From Pseudoscleropodium purum (taxonomy: Eukaryota > Streptophyta > Bryopsida > Hypnales > Brachytheciaceae), in contig OZ017797.1 in the NCBI GenBank assembly GCA_963969395.1, positions 37,820,001-37,884,000 of the forward strand: a stretch of 64,000 nucleotides of DNA, in the 5' to 3' direction. The notes below the pieces were generated by a model. That model saw nothing but the letters and a program-made list of their open reading frames with translations, had not been told where the DNA came from and ran no database searches. How positions within the stretch are numbered: position 1 is the first letter of the stretch; each line of letters opens with the position of its first letter. This document shows positions 60,142 through 64,000 of this stretch, piece by piece. The position numbers and the translations under genes are program-made.

Positions 60142-61435
60142 AAAATGTAAAATATACTAATTTTGCATTCCAAGAATAACAAATGCTTCTAAAATATTCA
60201 TTGAATTGCCAAAATATATGTTTCAAATTGGATTATCATTTTTTATTTCTATCCATAAAAATTCATTCCAAACTTATTTAGTATCTCTACAAGAGTTTAT
60301 ACATCTCTCAATATAATAAAAATTTATAAGTCAAAAATGCTTAATATAATATCTATTGCATACTTTAATTTTTGAAATACAATACTATCACTACTATAAT
60401 TGGATTTAAGTACTATTTTCTAGTTTAAAAATTTTGACTATTTCTTTTACCTTGATTTTCTAAAATTCACTTTTCCATGTGCTAATAGAACACATTTTGT
60501 ATTCTAAAATGCACGCTGCTAGTACTTGATGGAATAAAAGAGTGTTGGGATTTAATGTGCATGTCTGCCTTTTGTACAGCTAGGATTACATTGAAAACAA
60601 TTTATTTAGTTTAGTCAAATTTGGTTGTTGTGTGTGTAGCATTTAAATTACATTTATGCATATTAAATCACCAATTTAAAAAAGAATCAAGGGAAGGTAT
60701 GGAGTAATAAATTAAACAAAATTTAGCTCCAAAATTCTATTGTAATTTAAAGCCTCCAATTAAAAGTCATGAACCCAATTCAAATTAAAGAATGATATAA
60801 ATTTAATTACCTTCATGATTATTTTGTCTTTGATTTTTTATTAGAGATTTAAAGCCACAAAATAATTAATGGAGCTGAAAATTGATTAAATTTTTGATTT
60901 AATACAAATAAATTAGATATGAATCCTATCCATCACTCACAACATTGTATTTTTATTATAAGTGGTAGATAATCTTCTACTAGCTTCAAATTATTCCTTG
61001 ACTTTTAATTAAGGATAATAAATTTTATTATAAATTGACCTTAATGGATTAATTCCTTATTTTCACTATCCTTTTATGAATGTTTCTTAGAATTTTATAA
61101 GAATATTTTCTACAATTTTTGTAGGGAATTTTTTTTAATCTAATAGTCTTTGTAAGTGGTTCATTAATTATTTATACATTTTAGATCAATAAATTCTATC
61201 TTCACACTTACTTGGATTTAAAGACTTTTGTACAATGCCTTCCTTGTAGAGATGTTTCAAGGACACTTGATGGAATATTTTACACCATGTTGTCGTAGAG
61301 AGAGAATTTGGCTTGGGAAAACGTGCAGTTTCTAGTTGCAATTAAAATTGGTCTAAGACATGAAGGAATCCATAACCAAATAAAAGTGAAATTCAAACAA
61401 TATATGTCAAATATGGCGTTTCCATACAAGTAAAA

Positions 61436-61640
61436 TACATATGATCAATACGTGTATTGGTATACATACTTGTATAGTATTTGAAGTCGTATAAATACCC
61501 ATAGAATTCTCCAAATTGTATATATACTTGTGTAAATATTTGTATAAATATTCATATAGGTACTCATATAAGTACTCGTATAAGTACTCATATTAATATT
61601 CATATAATGCTTCAAGTCGTATAAATATTGTATATGCTCT
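61436..61640. repeat. Short tandem repeats (ACTCRTATAAGT)
   Basis: A cluster of imperfect 12-bp units of the type ACTCRTATAAGT and relatives (TATTCATATA, GTATAAATA), repeated through about 200 bp, including CGTATAAATA at both ends in the context GAAGTCGTATAAATA or CAAGTCGTATAAATA. Confidence 0.6.
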
Positions 61641-64000
61641 GGAGAAAATAATATAATCTAAATATACTACCAAAAGTTGTAAAGATGTTGAATGTCTTAA
61701 AAATAAAACTTGTGAAATGCTTTAAAGAAGTATCCAACACTCAAGTGAGTGCCATGATCACTTCAAAACTCCAAATGAAGAGTTTGATAGCTTTTTAAAA
61801 AGTTAATACAAATATCTACAACCTCTTCAAATTTCAAGTCAAAATAAAATAATGTCCATTTTTTATGGCTGTCCAAAGGGTTTTTTTCTCAAATTAAAAG
61901 CAACTTGACACTACTCTACTTCCAAACCTATATCTCTCATTATATAACTTCAAACTGAGCGTGTGATAGATTTTTGGAAAGCTAACATAGGTATCTACAA
62001 TCTCTCTAAAATTCAACTCTCTATTTACATCCCTATGTGGAATTAAAATCAATTAAAAGAAAAGTAAAACAAACTTCACCTTTTATTTTTAACATTTTTA
62101 ACATATGAAGTAAGTTTCAAAATATCTTTCTAAATGAAAATAAAATAACTATGATCAAATGAATGTCTATCAAAGGTAAAAATAAATAGAGTATCAAGAG
62201 GAATATTAATCCAATTTTCTCTTAATACTTTAAAAAAAACTTTTGATTTGACATATAATTATACATTTTTACATAGTAAAAGTATTTACAATGTGACAAC
62301 TTACTATAAAATTATTTCACTCATTTTTTAAAGTCCCATTAATTAACTCAGAAGCCTTGCAATTCGCTCATTATTTTTTTAATTTTATATTGTTGTCCTT
62401 TGTTTTGAAAATTTATTGAACTTCAAAACTCCCACTCCATAAACTTTTCAACTCTTTCAATTGAAAAGACACTTATTTACAAACTTCAATTTAGATATGT
62501 GGTTGTTAAATTTTACTATTTTCATTATAGCTCAAAATTTAATTTTTCTCATTGTATTTTCAAATGGACCCTATAGTTGCAAAGTGGATTTTATATTTGT
62601 TAATATAAAAAATACAAAGGTCACTCCAAAAATTGGCTAAATTAATTTGTCAATTGAATTCCATTGATGACCTTTAGGTTAAACTAGTTTAAGTGAAATT
62701 TTAAATGTTGTACATCTACATCTATATATATATTTTGTATTATCAAATATAGGGTGTTGTAGATAACCAAATTGGATGTAGGTGTTGTAAATTTTTTTAT
62801 CTATTTTGAGGTGTAATGTGAGAGTTTTTGATGTCAATTGTTTGTTTTATGGCCTAATTGGATATTTTTGTCATTTGATTTAGTTCCAATTAGGAGTTAT
62901 CTTGTTATCTAGTCGGATGATGTGACAAACAGAGTCCCAATTTGGGAGTCCAATTAATGTTTGGTTGGTAGGAGATGGTGAATTCCAATTAGGTAAGTAG
63001 TAGTTGATTGTTTAGTGAGTCAACCAAATTGGATGAATGGCCAATCGTTGGTTTTGAGTGTATGTCAATGTGGTGTTGTGTGAAGTTCCAAGTTGAAGGT
63101 TGTTGTTAGTAGGTTGTCTTCTCCAAGTTGATAACTGTCTTTATGAATCCTATTAGGTCCTGAATTGGAGTCATTTTTCTTTACCCATTGTTGAGCGAAT
63201 TTTCAATGTGTGTCCCAACCTAATTGTGATGTATAATTTTGTTTTGTTGTGTGTTTATATGTGTAATTTTCTAGTTGGGAAGTGTCTGTGTAGTCCAAGT
63301 TTGGATCAATGAGTTGAATGAGCATGTCTATGTCCTAGTCGAAATGTATGTGTGCCAGTGTGTGGTGGTCTATTGATGTGTAGAAACATGAGGATTTTAA
63401 ATTGAATTTATCCAAGTGTGTGTTAAGTGCTTAACTTGTGGAAGTGTGTGGAAGTTGAATAGTTTGCAATATGAGCAGAAAAGTGGAAGTGGAGTTTAAT
63501 TGAAACTAAGGAAATTTGCCAATTCTAGTTGGAAATTATAGTGTCATGACGATGAAATTTACTAATTGGAGATTTGATTAGAGCTTAATAGATAGATCAT
63601 GAATTTTAATGATGAACAAAAGTGTAAAATTTGTAACAATGATTTAATCACCAATTCGGAATTTAGATGAAAATGTATTTTGACCGAATTGGTGTCAAAT
63701 GTATGTGGATTGTTTAATGATGAATCATGATTGCATGGTTGTTGTTGAAGACTAATCAATATACTCAGTTAGAAATTGTGTGTACTTGTATGTGTCCAAA
63801 TTGAGCCAAATTGTGAATGTAGATGTCGTTGTAGAAAGTTGAGAGTACACAAATTGTGAATCTGTTGTGCAAATTGTATCTAAGTTGAAACATGTAATTA
63901 TCAATAGGATCAATTGCATGTCTATATCCTAATCAGAATGTTAAAGTTAAATTTGCAATAGTCCAAGTAGGCATGTGAATGAAGCCTAAATGTTGTTTTT

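Larger units (their letters stand above)
57235..64000. other. AT-rich gene-poor region
   Basis: No intron-exon gene is recognisable on either strand. The region includes a small palindrome (58837-58908), a possible coding remnant (59655-60141) and short tandem repeats (61436-61640). From about 62.75 kb to the end the plus strand becomes T/G-rich (many TTGG, GTGTG and CAATTTGG-like words). This is a clear change of composition, possibly an old repeat that I cannot classify. Confidence 0.5.

Overview
This is a plant nuclear window. It shows canonical GT-AG introns, CT-rich and telo-box-like 5' regions, a nucleus-encoded chloroplast ribosomal protein, and a plant-type PHD/GNAT nuclear protein. 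The fatty-acid 2-hydroxylase carries an N-terminal cytochrome b5 domain, which the Arabidopsis enzymes lack. With the compact introns and AT-rich intergenic DNA, this suggests a non-flowering land plant, possibly a bryophyte. That placement is inference; no rRNA or organelle marker is present to settle it.

Layout. 1-3.9 kb: AT-rich, no gene recognised. 4.0-7.5 kb (-): eight-exon cytochrome b5-fused fatty-acid/sphingolipid 2-hydroxylase, with a fold-back MITE upstream. 10.6-11.1 kb (+): inverted copy of that gene's promoter/exon 1, lying directly upstream of a two-exon SLX1-type GIY-YIG nuclease (11.3-13.6 kb, +). 16.0-17.0 kb (-): plastid ribosomal protein bL29. 19.2-23.5 kb (+): ten-exon DHHC S-acyltransferase. 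23.6-29.5 kb: intergenic, with a long hairpin and a broken coding remnant. 29.5-37.1 kb (-): 18-exon, 1249-residue nuclear PHD-finger/GNAT protein related to the IDM1/ROS4 group. For every multi-exon host gene the joined exons sum to a multiple of three.

41.2-57.2 kb: the main find is a ~16-kb Mutator-like DNA transposon. An 11-bp direct repeat (ATTGGTAGCAC) flanks inverted termini sharing GCTAGCGTG. Inside are two divergent genes. One (-) is a MULE-type transposase with a WRKY/GCM1-like zinc finger, a DDE core and a SWIM finger. The other (+) is a ~1224-residue multi-exon protein with a ParB-like DGNHR motif, a lysine/glutamate-rich middle and a C-terminus laid out like a beta-class DNA methyltransferase with degenerate motifs. 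Between them is a GC-richer array of five ~175-bp repeats. Both genes carry in-frame stops (three TAG, one TGA) and the transposase has one frameshift, so this copy looks decayed. A transposon that carries its own methyltransferase-like/ParB-like protein could plausibly act on host silencing or on its own DNA; that is inference.

57.2-64 kb: AT-rich, gene-poor, with a small palindrome, short tandem repeats and one doubtful coding remnant.
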